A DNA stretch of 64,000 nucleotides, from the NCBI GenBank assembly GCA_963702925.1, contig OY969771.1, positions 496,001 through 560,000 on the forward strand, in the 5' to 3' direction. Of this stretch, positions 49,022-57,313 are shown one piece after another. A program made the position numbers and the translations under genes. Position 1 is the first letter of the stretch; every line of letters begins with the position of its first letter. The notes under the pieces are model-generated. The model searched no databases, was not told the DNA's origin, and worked only from the letters and a program-made list of their open reading frames with translations. The stretch comes from CAIKMD01 sp963702925 (lineage in GTDB: Bacteria > Pseudomonadota > Alphaproteobacteria > ATCC43930 > CGMCC-115725).

Positions 49022-51097
49022 ATGACAGACGGCAAGGCGCTGGTTAGGCGAGAGAATATCGGCGCGGTCGCCGTGCTGACGATCGACAATCCGCCGGTCA
49101 ACGCCACCAGCCATGCGCTGCGCTCGGCCTTGAAAACAGCGCTCGACGAGGCGCTGGCCGATCCGGTCGTCGGCGCGGTCGTTCTTATCGGCGCGGGGCG
49201 CGGCTTCATCGCCGGCGCCGACATCGCCGAATTCGATGGCGTGCGCCAGGAGCCGCTCAACCCGACCATCATCGCGGCGATGGAACAGGCGGCAAAGCCC
49301 GTGGTCGCCGCGATTCACGGCCATGCGCTGGGCGGCGGACTCGAATTGGCGATGGGCTGCCATTTTCGCATCGCAACGCCGGAAGCGCGGCTCGGCCAGC
49401 CGGAGGTGAAGATCGGCCTCACCCCGGGCGCCGGCGGCACACAACGCCTGCCGCGCTTGGTCGGCTTGAAGCTGGCACTCGAGATGATCGTGGGCGGCGA
49501 TCCGATCGATGCCAAAACCGCGCAAGAGCACGGCTTGATCAACACGGTTATCGCCGGCGAGCTACGCCCAGGCGCGATCGCCTTCGCCGAGCAAATTCTC
49601 GCGGAGAAACGCAAGCTGAAGCGCGTGCGCGATCTGCCGCCGCCTGCCCTGCCCGATCCGGAATTCTTTGTCCGCGCACGCGCCGATCTTGCCCAGCGCA
49701 AGCCCGTGCTCGACGCGCAAGCAAGCTGCGTCGCCGCGGTCGAAGCATCCTTGCTGAGCTTCGACGAAGGGCTGAAGCGCGAAGCCGCCCTGTTCGCGGC
49801 CGCGGTGGCGAGCGACCAGTCGAAATCCTTGCGCCACATGTTCTTCGCCGAGCGCGACGCCGCGAAAACCCCGTCGATCCCGGCCGACACCAAGACCGCC
49901 GAGATTCGCAAAATCGCGGTAATCGGCGGCGGCACCATGGGCAGCGCGATTGCGATCTGCTGTGCCGATGCCGGCTTGCCGGTCATCTTGGTCGAAGCCG
50001 ATGGCGCCGCCGTGGAGCGCGCCGCCGCGACCTTGCGCCAGCATTACGAGACGATCGCCAAGCGCGGCAAGACCGCGCCCGCCGAGATCGCGCGGCGCCT
50101 GGCGCTGGTGGCGGGATCGACGTCGCTTTCAGATGCAGCCGATGCTGATCTGGTGATCGAGGCCGTGGTCGAGGATTTGGCGCTAAAGCAAAGCGTCTTC
50201 GCCGCGCTCGATCGTATCGCCAAGCCGGGCGCGATCCTCGCCAGCAACACCTCTTATCTCGACCTCGACACGATTGCCGCGGCGACGCAGCGCCCTGAAA
50301 GCGTGGTCGGGCTGCATTTCTTCGCGCCGGCAACACTGATGCGGGTGATGGAAGTGGTGCGCGCGACGCGCAGCGCCAATGTGGCGCTTGCCACCGGCAT
50401 GGCCTTCGGCCGAAAGATCCGTAAAATCCCGGTGCTCGTCAAAGCCTGCGACGGCTTCGTCGGCAATCGCCTTTTGACTCAGCGCTGGCGCGAAACGGAG
50501 CGCCTGCTGGAGCAAGGCGTCGGGATTGCCGAGATCGATCGTGCCATGGTCGATTTCGGATTTCCGCTCGGGCCTTTCGCTGCGGGTGACCTCGCCGGGC
50601 TCGATATCGGCTATCGCGCGCGCAAGCAACGCGGCCGCCATCTGCCGCTGGCGGACGCGATCGTCGATGCCGGGCGCTTGGGCCGGAAAAGCGGCGCGGG
50701 CTATTACCGCTATGACGCCGACAACCGCGCGCCCCTGCCCGATCCCGAGGCGCAACAGATCATCGATAAGGCCCGCGGCAGCACCGCCCGCGCGACGCTG
50801 CCCGGCGACGAGATCGTGGCACGGCTGCTTTATCCGATGATCAATGAAGGCGCGCGGATTCTCGCAGAAGGCATCGCCGAGCGCGCCAGCGACATCGACG
50901 TGATCTGGGTTTACGGCTACGGCTTTCCGGCCTATCGCGGCGGGCCGATGTTCTACGCCGATCTGGTCGGGCTCGGCACGATCAGCGACCGGCTCGAGCA
51001 GTCGGCGACACGCTTCGGCGACGACACGCTGCGTCCCGCGCCTGTGCTCGCGCGGCTCGCCAAGGATGGAAAGCGCTTTTCGGATTTTAGCCGCTAA
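49022..51097 (+). CDS. Bifunctional enoyl-CoA hydratase/3-hydroxyacyl-CoA dehydrogenase
   Basis: This 691-residue fatty-acid beta-oxidation enzyme has the FadB/FadJ-like arrangement. Residues about 1-185 are the crotonase half, with the oxyanion-hole GAGRGFIAGADIAEF and ALGGGLELAMGCHFRIA and a catalytic-type glutamate in QPEVKIGLTPGAGGT. Residues about 290-580 hold the NAD-dependent dehydrogenase (IAVIGGGTMGSAIAICCADAG; HFFAPATLMRVMEVV). A duplicated C-terminal domain with YPMINEGARILAEGIA follows. An ATG 15 bases upstream is an alternative start. No thiolase gene is adjacent. Confidence 0.93.
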   Translation: MTDGKALVRRENIGAVAVLTIDNPPVNATSHALRSALKTALDEALADPVVGAVVLIGAGRGFIAGADIAEFDGVRQEPLNPTIIAAMEQAAKPVVAAIHGHALGGGLELAMGCHFRIATPEARLGQPEVKIGLTPGAGGTQRLPRLVGLKLALEMIVGGDPIDAKTAQEHGLINTVIAGELRPGAIAFAEQILAEKRKLKRVRDLPPPALPDPEFFVRARADLAQRKPVLDAQASCVAAVEASLLSFDEGLKREAALFAAAVASDQSKSLRHMFFAERDAAKTPSIPADTKTAEIRKIAVIGGGTMGSAIAICCADAGLPVILVEADGAAVERAAATLRQHYETIAKRGKTAPAEIARRLALVAGSTSLSDAADADLVIEAVVEDLALKQSVFAALDRIAKPGAILASNTSYLDLDTIAAATQRPESVVGLHFFAPATLMRVMEVVRATRSANVALATGMAFGRKIRKIPVLVKACDGFVGNRLLTQRWRETERLLEQGVGIAEIDRAMVDFGFPLGPFAAGDLAGLDIGYRARKQRGRHLPLADAIVDAGRLGRKSGAGYYRYDADNRAPLPDPEAQQIIDKARGSTARATLPGDEIVARLLYPMINEGARILAEGIAERASDIDVIWVYGYGFPAYRGGPMFYADLVGLGTISDRLEQSATRFGDDTLRPAPVLARLAKDGKRFSDFSR

Positions 51098-51118
51098 CCA
51101 TCGAGCAAAAGCGCGGCG

Positions 51119-51907
51119 TTACGCGACCGGCTCGCCCGCCACCGAGGTTTGCGCGACGCCGTAGCCCGCTTCGATCGGAATACACCACATCAAGCCGTCT
51201 TGCGTGTCGCGATACTCCGGGCACACGGTGACGATCCGGTCGCCGCGTGCGGCGGCGAAAGCCGCATTGGGGTCGCGGCTGCGTGCGAGCTTCAAGAGAT
51301 TGAACCTTGTCGCGAAGATCATCTTGACGCGCTTGGCCGCGCCATCGGCGGCGGCTTTCTCCGGCGAGACCCAGACCGAGGCAACCGCTTCGCGACCGTC
51401 ATGCAGCGCCTCTTGCCGCGGCGGCGCCGGCGCCAGAAAGAAAAGTGCATCGAAACGCCGCGGCCGGATCGCCGGGGTGATCCAATGCGCAAACGGCACC
51501 AGCAGATCGGTGGCAAGCTCAAGCCCGCCCGCGATGACCAACTCGGTGAAATCGGGTGCGCGGCCGAGCTTCGCGCGCAGCTGCTCCTCGATCGCGGCGA
51601 GTGCGTCGCCGCTCAGCAACGCATCGTCGCCGCGACGGCGCGCCAAGAGTAGACGCGCTTCCTCGAAGGTTTCGCGGATGCCGCAGACACGCAACGCCAT
51701 CTGCGCCGTGTCGGCGCCGGGAACGGCACGGCAGCATTGCAGCAAGGCGGGCGCGGAATCCTCGGCATCGAGCCGGCCGCCGGGAAAAACCAGCGCGCCG
51801 CCGGCGAACACCGCCTCGGCATGGCGGGTGATCATCAGCACTTCGAGCCCGCCGGCGCCTTCGCGCAACAGCAGCACCGTCGCGGCGAGCGGTATCGGAT
51901 CGCTCAA
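51119..51907 (-). CDS. NUDIX hydrolase, NUDT19-like
   Basis: This 262-residue protein has a NUDIX core split by an insertion: FPGGRLDAED is followed after about 30 residues by RVCGIRETFEEARLLL, which supplies the REtxEE acids for metal-dependent cleavage of nucleoside diphosphate-X bonds. The split box resembles that of NUDT19-type CoA/acyl-CoA diphosphatases. The C-terminal half (ITPAIRPRRFDALFFLAPAP) fits that group. Its start overlaps the preceding dehydrogenase stop by four bases. The substrate is unproven. Confidence 0.85.
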   Translation of the reverse strand: MSDPIPLAATVLLLREGAGGLEVLMITRHAEAVFAGGALVFPGGRLDAEDSAPALLQCCRAVPGADTAQMALRVCGIRETFEEARLLLARRRGDDALLSGDALAAIEEQLRAKLGRAPDFTELVIAGGLELATDLLVPFAHWITPAIRPRRFDALFFLAPAPPRQEALHDGREAVASVWVSPEKAAADGAAKRVKMIFATRFNLLKLARSRDPNAAFAAARGDRIVTVCPEYRDTQDGLMWCIPIEAGYGVAQTSVAGEPVA

Positions 51908-53223
51908 TGCGTGGCGCCTCCGCCGTTATAGGTGATCCGCCACACCGTGCCCGAGCCGTCATCGCTCACCAGCAAGGATCCGTCTTGCGCCATCACGACG
52001 CCGACCGGGCGGCCCCAGACCTCGGAATTTCCGGCGACGAAGCCGGTCATGAAATCCTCGTATTCGCCGGTGGCATGACCGTCCTTCATCTTCACCCGGA
52101 TCAGCTTATAGCCGGTGCGCGAGCCGCGATTCCACGAGCCATGCAGCGCGACGAACAGATCGTTGCGGTATTCGGCCGGGAATTGCTGGCCGGTATAGAA
52201 GGCGATGCCGAGCGGCGCCGAATGCGGCTGGATCAGCACGTCGGGAATCACCACCTGGTCGCCCGGCACGGGCGGCGCGCTGGTGATGCGCGGATCGGGA
52301 TGATTGCCGATGTAAAAATTCGGCCAGCCATAGAATTTTCCGCGCTGAAGATGCGTCACATAGTCGGGCGGCAGATTGTCGCCCAACAGGTCGCGCTCGT
52401 TCACCGAAGACCAGAGCTCGCCGGTCACCGGGCTCAGCGCAAGGGTCACCGGATTGCGCGTGCCCGACGCGTAGATTTCGCGGCCGCTGCCATCGGGATT
52501 GTACTCGAGAACATTGGCGCGGAATTGCTCGGCCGCGGGGCCATTGTCCTCGATGTTGCTGCTCGAGCCGACCGCTAGCAGCAGATGCTGCCCGTCGGGC
52601 GCGACCAGCACGTCGCGCGTCCAATGGCCGCCTTTCGGCAGCTCGGCGATATTCTGCGCCGGACCGCGCGCCTTGGTGTCGCCAACTTGGTAGGGAAAAC
52701 GCACAAGCTGCGTCGTCGACGCGACATAGACGAATTGCGGATCGGGCCCGGGCGGATAGAACGCGATGCCGTAAGGTCGCTCGGCGACATCGGCGAAGAT
52801 CGCGTCGCTCGCGGCTTTGGCTCCGCCCGCGGGCGCGCGCAGCACATGGATGCGGCCGGTGCCGCTTTCCGACAGAAAGATATCGCCGTTGGGCGCGATC
52901 TTCATCTGGCGCGGCGTCTTGAACCCGGTCGCAAACGCGGAAACCGAGAAACCCGGCAGCACTTTGGGCGTCGTGCTTTCGGGTTGCGCGGCGAGTTTCG
53001 AGGCGTTGCGCGCGGCTTCGGTCTGATAGGGCGGCGGCAGATCGGCGACCGTGATTTTATGCCAAACGCCGGGCGCATCCCGGCTGTAATCGCCGAACGC
53101 GTCCTTGCCCGCGAGCACTGTATCGGCAGCGTAAGCCGCGGCCAGCGCGGCGCTCGCCAGCACGGCCGCGCTTGCAAGCCAGGCAGCGCGAAACCGAGAC
53201 GATCGTTTCAGCATGCGCGCCAT
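51904..53223 (-). CDS. Exported sorbosone dehydrogenase/PQQ-glucose-dehydrogenase-like beta-propeller
   Basis: This 439-residue protein has a signal peptide (AAWLASAAVLASAALAAAYA). The mature part has propeller repeats typical of the soluble glucose dehydrogenase family: GFKTPRQMKIAPNGDIFLSESG, YGIAFYPPGPDPQFVYVAST, EIYASGTRNPVTLALSPVTGE, FVALHGSWNRGSRTGYKL. Family members bind PQQ and oxidise sugars in the periplasm; which aldose or sorbosone is used cannot be told. It lies 21 bases after the Pht5-like gene and overlaps the NUDIX gene by four bases. Confidence 0.86.
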   Translation of the reverse strand: MARMLKRSSRFRAAWLASAAVLASAALAAAYAADTVLAGKDAFGDYSRDAPGVWHKITVADLPPPYQTEAARNASKLAAQPESTTPKVLPGFSVSAFATGFKTPRQMKIAPNGDIFLSESGTGRIHVLRAPAGGAKAASDAIFADVAERPYGIAFYPPGPDPQFVYVASTTQLVRFPYQVGDTKARGPAQNIAELPKGGHWTRDVLVAPDGQHLLLAVGSSSNIEDNGPAAEQFRANVLEYNPDGSGREIYASGTRNPVTLALSPVTGELWSSVNERDLLGDNLPPDYVTHLQRGKFYGWPNFYIGNHPDPRITSAPPVPGDQVVIPDVLIQPHSAPLGIAFYTGQQFPAEYRNDLFVALHGSWNRGSRTGYKLIRVKMKDGHATGEYEDFMTGFVAGNSEVWGRPVGVVMAQDGSLLVSDDGSGTVWRITYNGGGATH

Positions 53224-53244
53224 CGCGATCCTCCTCGCCGCCTC

Positions 53245-54237
53245 CTAGACCTTGAAGCTCTCGAACGTTTCGGGGACGAACAGATCTTCGGGCTTCAAGC
53301 GCCGCGGCGACAGGCCCTGCTCGAAGTGATAGCGCAGGAATGTGTCGAGCACGTGGCGGTTGGGCTCGATGCCATAAGCCCACCAATCCTCGCCCAACTC
53401 GCGGCGCGCTTCCTCGACGTGGGCCATCTGCCACGGCAGCATCGTCAGATAAGCCTCTTGATGGTGCAGCCCGTCATAGACTTTGCGCTGCGCCGCAACG
53501 AAGGCCTTCATCAAGGATTGCGCGATCCAGCGATTGGCTTCGTAGACTTCGCGCCGGATCGCCACTGTGTGCATGATCGGAAATATCTTGGTCTTGCGGT
53601 AATAGCTGCGTTCGATTTCGACATAATTCTCGAAGAGGCGTCTGACCTTTTCGGGCGCGCTATAAAACGTCGACGGCGGATGCGGCGCCTGCAGCGCGTC
53701 GATCTCGCCATCGGCGATCATGGCGGACAGCGTCTTGTGCGATGGGATCGCGCGTACCTTGAATTTCGCCGGCAGGTTCAGCGCGATCTTTTCTTCGCGC
53801 CCGGGCTCGAACAACCCGCCGGTGAAATATTCCGGGCTCGCCGCATCGACGCCGTACTCATCCTGCAGGATGCCGCGGATCCACACGGGCGCGGTGAGCT
53901 GATATTCCGGCGTGCCGATACGCTTGCCGATGAGGTCCTTGGGCTCGCGTATCCCGCTTTGGGCCGAGACATAGGTGAAGCCGTGGCGGAACATGCGCGA
54001 GGGAAAGACCGGGATCGCCACGAAAGGCCGATCGGGCTTCGACAGCGACACCGTGTAGGACGAGAGCGACATCTCGGCCAAGTCGAATTCGCGATGCCGC
54101 GCCATGCGAAAGAAGGTTTCCTCGACCACATGGGTGAGACAATTGAGCTCGATCCCTTCGGGCTGCACGCTGCCATCGGCCAGCGCGCGCACCCGGTCAT
54201 ACCCCCAGCTCGAAAACGACAAACGCAGCTTCGACAT
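53245..54237 (-). CDS. Substrate-binding or 4,5-dihydroxyphthalate-decarboxylase-like protein
   Basis: This 330-residue protein has no signal peptide. It has the periplasmic-binding-protein-like fold used both by thiamine/sulphonate-type binding proteins and by 4,5-dihydroxyphthalate decarboxylase (Pht5). Features are LRLSFSSWGYDRVRALADGSV at the start, FDLAEMSLSSYTVSLSKPDR, AIPVFPSRMFRHGFTYV, DLIGKRIGTPEYQLTAPVWIR and the terminal DLFVPETFESF. Pht5 relatives share the FPSRMFRH and GTPEYQ parts. Lack of a signal peptide favours an enzyme over a transport protein. It is the first gene of a three-gene operon. Confidence 0.75.
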   Translation of the reverse strand: MSKLRLSFSSWGYDRVRALADGSVQPEGIELNCLTHVVEETFFRMARHREFDLAEMSLSSYTVSLSKPDRPFVAIPVFPSRMFRHGFTYVSAQSGIREPKDLIGKRIGTPEYQLTAPVWIRGILQDEYGVDAASPEYFTGGLFEPGREEKIALNLPAKFKVRAIPSHKTLSAMIADGEIDALQAPHPPSTFYSAPEKVRRLFENYVEIERSYYRKTKIFPIMHTVAIRREVYEANRWIAQSLMKAFVAAQRKVYDGLHHQEAYLTMLPWQMAHVEEARRELGEDWWAYGIEPNRHVLDTFLRYHFEQGLSPRRLKPEDLFVPETFESFKV

Positions 54238-54325
54238 CGGCAATTTCCTATCCCCCTGACGGCGCGGCTGTGATATTGCCACCCGCGGGCCACCGCCGCC
54301 ACTTCACCTTATCGGGAGATCAGCC

Positions 54326-54766
54326 ATGACCGGACTAACCCTTGCCCAGGCTTCGACCATCGTCGACAAGGCGCTCGAACACGGGCGCGCGGTCAAGTTC
54401 AAGCCGCTCGCGGTCGCGGTGCTCGACGCCGGCGGCCATCTCATGGCGTTCAAGCGCGAAGACGGTGCCAGCATTTTGCGCCCGCAAATCGCGCAAGGCA
54501 AAGCCTGGGGCACGCTCGGCATGGGCTTTGGCGGGCGCGAATTCGCGCGCCGGGTGCAAAGCGGACCCGCCTTCCTCACCGCGCTCATGGTGGCGTCGGA
54601 AGGCAAGGTCGTGCCGGCGCCGGGCGGCGTGCTGATCCGTGCCGCCGATCACAGCATCGTCGGCGCCGTGGGCATTTCGGGCGACACCTCGGAAAACGAC
54701 GAGGCTTGCGCGGTGGTCGGGATCAAAGCCGCCGGGCTTGTGCCCGATACCGGCGATCCGGCCTAA
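54326..54766 (+). CDS. GlcG/HbpS-like haem-degrading-domain protein
   Basis: This 146-residue protein spans a whole GlcG/HbpS domain with no signal peptide. Motifs are LAVAVLDAGGHLMAFKREDGA, RPQIAQGKAWGTLGMG, and GGVLIRAADHSIVGAVGISGDTS with EDEA-like acids in ENDEACAVVGI. Members bind haem or cobalamin-like cofactors or act in glycolate operons, but many are uncharacterised. It is divergent from the Pht5-like gene (88 bases) and convergent with the ClC gene. Confidence 0.87.
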   Translation: MTGLTLAQASTIVDKALEHGRAVKFKPLAVAVLDAGGHLMAFKREDGASILRPQIAQGKAWGTLGMGFGGREFARRVQSGPAFLTALMVASEGKVVPAPGGVLIRAADHSIVGAVGISGDTSENDEACAVVGIKAAGLVPDTGDPA

Positions 54767-54780
54767 GGTCGGCGCGCGGC

Positions 54781-56658
54781 CTAAAGCGGTTTCTTGCCGC
54801 GGCGGAACGGAAACGGCCAGCCGACCCGGCTGCGATAAAGCTGCGGGAAAGGATTGCGCCCCACCCGCGGCGCATAGGGTCGGGCGTTCTCGATCACCGC
54901 CGCACCCATGGTTTCGAGCGCGATATAGCCCATGACATCGCCGATGCGGGGAATGCGATGCGTTCCGCCCACGACGATGGCAAGATGGCCGCCGCGGCGC
55001 GCCAGCCGGCCGATGACGTCGAACATCGTGTCCTGTGGCCGAACCAGCACATAGTCGTTGCGCGCGACCTCGCCGAGCAACAGGCCGGTATCGCGCGGCT
55101 GCCAGAGCTTGAATCCGGGATCGAGCCGCATATACCCTGCCAGCCGATTGCCATTGGCAATCATCACGTAAAGCGGCCGGCCGGTTTCCACCAGCGAGGC
55201 GATGGTTTCGTCGAGCTTCGCTTCGGCAGGCCGCAACTCGAATTCGGTCGACATGGCGCGCCCGGCCATGCGGATGCGGTAGGTATTGGCCTGTAGGGAA
55301 TCCGGCACTTCGTGGCCTTTGCCGGCGAGCTTCAAAGTGTAGATGCTTTGCGCCAGGCCGGAGCGCCGCACCGCGATCGCCAAGGTTACGGCCAGGATCA
55401 GCGGCACGATCACGTTGTAATCGCGCGTCAGCTCGAACACCATGACGATGGCGGTCATCGCCGCGCCCGTGGTGCCGCCGAGCATGCCCGCCATGCCCAC
55501 CACGGCATAATCCGGGACATTGACGTTGAGCTGCGGCAGCAGCATGTGGGTGACGTCGCCGACGATGCCGCCCAGCGCCGCGCCGATGATGAGCGAGGCC
55601 GAGAACACGCCGCCGCTGCCGCCCGAGCCCAGGGTCAAGGTGGTGGCCGCAAATTTGGCGGCGAACAGCAGCAGGAAGAAATAAAGCGCGGTGTCGTCGC
55701 CGCGCAGAATATCCTGCAAGGCGGCGTAGCTTGGCCCTTCGATCTGATAATCGCCGGTAAAGAGCTTCATGCCGTAAATCATCAGCCCGACCACCATCAT
55801 GGCGGAGGCATGGCGCAGATAGGGATTCGGCACGAGCCGGGTGAGGTGGCGCTCGGTCCAGCCCAGAACCCAGATCATGAACCAGGAGGCGAAGCCCAGA
55901 AAGATGCCGAAGAACACGAAGGGCACCAGACCGAGCACGCCGGAAATCTCGAGCTGCGGCGCCATCACGGTTTGAACCAGGAAAGTCGGCTGCAAGCCGA
56001 AGAAGAAGCGCGCGACGAAAGTGCCGGTGCCCGCCGCCACCGTGACCGGCAGCAAGGTGCGCGGGCTGACCTCGGGCATCATCAGCTCCATCGCGAAGAC
56101 GATCGAGCCCAGCGGCGCGTTGAAAGCGGCGGCAAGACCGGCGGCGCCGCCTGCGGCCACCAGGGTCATGCGCTGCCATTGCGCGAGGTTGACGAGCCGC
56201 GACAGGCGCGAGGCCAGCGCCGCGCCGATCTGCACGATCGCCGCTTCGCGACCGACCGACCCGCCCGAACCACTTTGGATGCCGGCGGCCAGCGACTTGA
56301 TGAAAGCCGGGCCCGAGCGCACCCGCCCTTCGCGGTAATAGATCGCGTCGATGATGTCGGAGACACCCTGGCCGCGGCGATCCGCCGGCTCGAGCCGGGT
56401 GAGGAAGATCACCAGCATCCCACCCAGCACGGGCGAGAAGATCACCAGCGGGCCGAGCCAGCTCGACGGGGTGTGGACGTTCGGGTCGTAATAAAGCGAG
56501 AATTCGCCGAGAAAGAAGAAATCATGGACCGCCGCGACCACGGCGCGGAACAGCACGCCAGCCAGGCCGGTCAGGACGCCGATCGCCAGCGCCAATGCCG
56601 ATAGCTCGGCCAGGGTGGCGACCCGGCCTTCGGCGGCGATCTGAAACCTGTCACGCAA
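54781..56658 (-). CDS. ClC-family chloride channel/antiporter with CBS domains
   Basis: This 625-residue inner-membrane protein has some 10-12 hydrophobic spans in residues 20-440 and a CBS pair in about 455-590 (AMSTEFELRPAEAKLDETI; DYVLVRPQDTMFDVIGRL). The gating glutamate is E138 in GSVGREAAIVQIG. Two chloride-site motifs differ from the usual: GSGIP is replaced by GQGVS and the GxFxP part reads GGVFSASL. The start is TTG at 56658, deduced from GGGGGAG eight bases upstream; a longer frame to 56817 is less likely. Selectivity and mechanism (channel or H+ exchanger) are open. The gene is divergent from the acidic protein. Confidence 0.9.
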   Translation of the reverse strand: MRDRFQIAAEGRVATLAELSALALAIGVLTGLAGVLFRAVVAAVHDFFFLGEFSLYYDPNVHTPSSWLGPLVIFSPVLGGMLVIFLTRLEPADRRGQGVSDIIDAIYYREGRVRSGPAFIKSLAAGIQSGSGGSVGREAAIVQIGAALASRLSRLVNLAQWQRMTLVAAGGAAGLAAAFNAPLGSIVFAMELMMPEVSPRTLLPVTVAAGTGTFVARFFFGLQPTFLVQTVMAPQLEISGVLGLVPFVFFGIFLGFASWFMIWVLGWTERHLTRLVPNPYLRHASAMMVVGLMIYGMKLFTGDYQIEGPSYAALQDILRGDDTALYFFLLLFAAKFAATTLTLGSGGSGGVFSASLIIGAALGGIVGDVTHMLLPQLNVNVPDYAVVGMAGMLGGTTGAAMTAIVMVFELTRDYNVIVPLILAVTLAIAVRRSGLAQSIYTLKLAGKGHEVPDSLQANTYRIRMAGRAMSTEFELRPAEAKLDETIASLVETGRPLYVMIANGNRLAGYMRLDPGFKLWQPRDTGLLLGEVARNDYVLVRPQDTMFDVIGRLARRGGHLAIVVGGTHRIPRIGDVMGYIALETMGAAVIENARPYAPRVGRNPFPQLYRSRVGWPFPFRRGKKPL

Positions 56659-56666
56659 GTAACAAA

Positions 56667-56673
56667 CTCCCCC
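56667..56673 (-). promoter_or_regulatory. Ribosome-binding site fixing the TTG start of the ClC gene
   Basis: GGGGGAG on the minus strand lies eight bases before TTG at 56658. No ATG or GTG in the frame nearby has a comparable site, so this decides the start. Confidence 0.6.
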
Positions 56674-56845
56674 GGAGCGAGGCGCGCGCCTCCCAGGACA
56701 TCTCGATAACGAGGTAAGTAGCGCTTTCTTCCCGGAAAAGCCCAGAAGCGCGTTAAATAAATCGCCCGGCGCTGGAGACGCTCCCTTTCGGCGGCGGAGC
56801 GCCGCCCCGGCTGACAAGCCGGCCGAGGCAGGCTAAAAAACCGCG

Positions 56846-57301
56846 ATGGACGACCTCCCCAATCAGCGCATGTCACCGCACGTGCCTCCGGTCGAGCCCG
56901 AGCTTCTCGGCTCGGCGGTCTATCTCTTTCGCGAATATCTCGAGCGGCTCGAAGCCGAGCTCGCGCTTGAGGATGACGACGACGACGGCTACGAGGATGA
57001 AGACGAGGAAAGCGAGGCCGCGATCGATACCCGCGCGGTGCTCGATCTCTTCGCCGAAGAGCTCGGCACCGGGGTTCAGACCACTTTGACACTTTATTTG
57101 CGCGTCACCGCCTTGTTCCGAATGCTGGCGCAAAGCCCGTCGCTCGCAGCGTTGGCGACCGATCCCGACGATCCGGGCGGCGCGCTCACCGAAGACGCGC
57201 TACTCGCCGCCGCGCGGCTCGATCTCGAAGTGACGCGCCAAGGCGGCGACGGCGCCGCGGATTTCGATCCGCGCCAGTTTCGCGCCGCGCTGGACGGCTG
57301 A
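56846..57301 (+). CDS. Acidic protein of unknown function
   Basis: This 151-residue soluble protein has a block of acids (LEDDDDDGYEDEDEESEAA, about residues 41-60) that separates an N-terminal helical part (LLGSAVYLFREYLERLEAEL) from a helical C-terminal part (VLDLFAEELGTGVQTTLTLY). It may be a small dimeric or nucleic-acid mimic protein, but I do not recognise a family. An internal ATG at 56870 is an alternative start. It is divergent from the ClC gene with 187 bases between, and ends 12 bases from the end of the convergent emrB-like gene. Confidence 0.6.
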   Translation: MDDLPNQRMSPHVPPVEPELLGSAVYLFREYLERLEAELALEDDDDDGYEDEDEESEAAIDTRAVLDLFAEELGTGVQTTLTLYLRVTALFRMLAQSPSLAALATDPDDPGGALTEDALLAAARLDLEVTRQGGDGAADFDPRQFRAALDG

Positions 57302-57313
57302 ATAGGTCGCAGA

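Noticed and set aside
47040..49025. A plus-strand open frame of over 600 codons across the livH/binding-protein junction
   Set aside because: It crosses two well-identified genes and their spacer on the other strand; the sequence has no recognisable domain.
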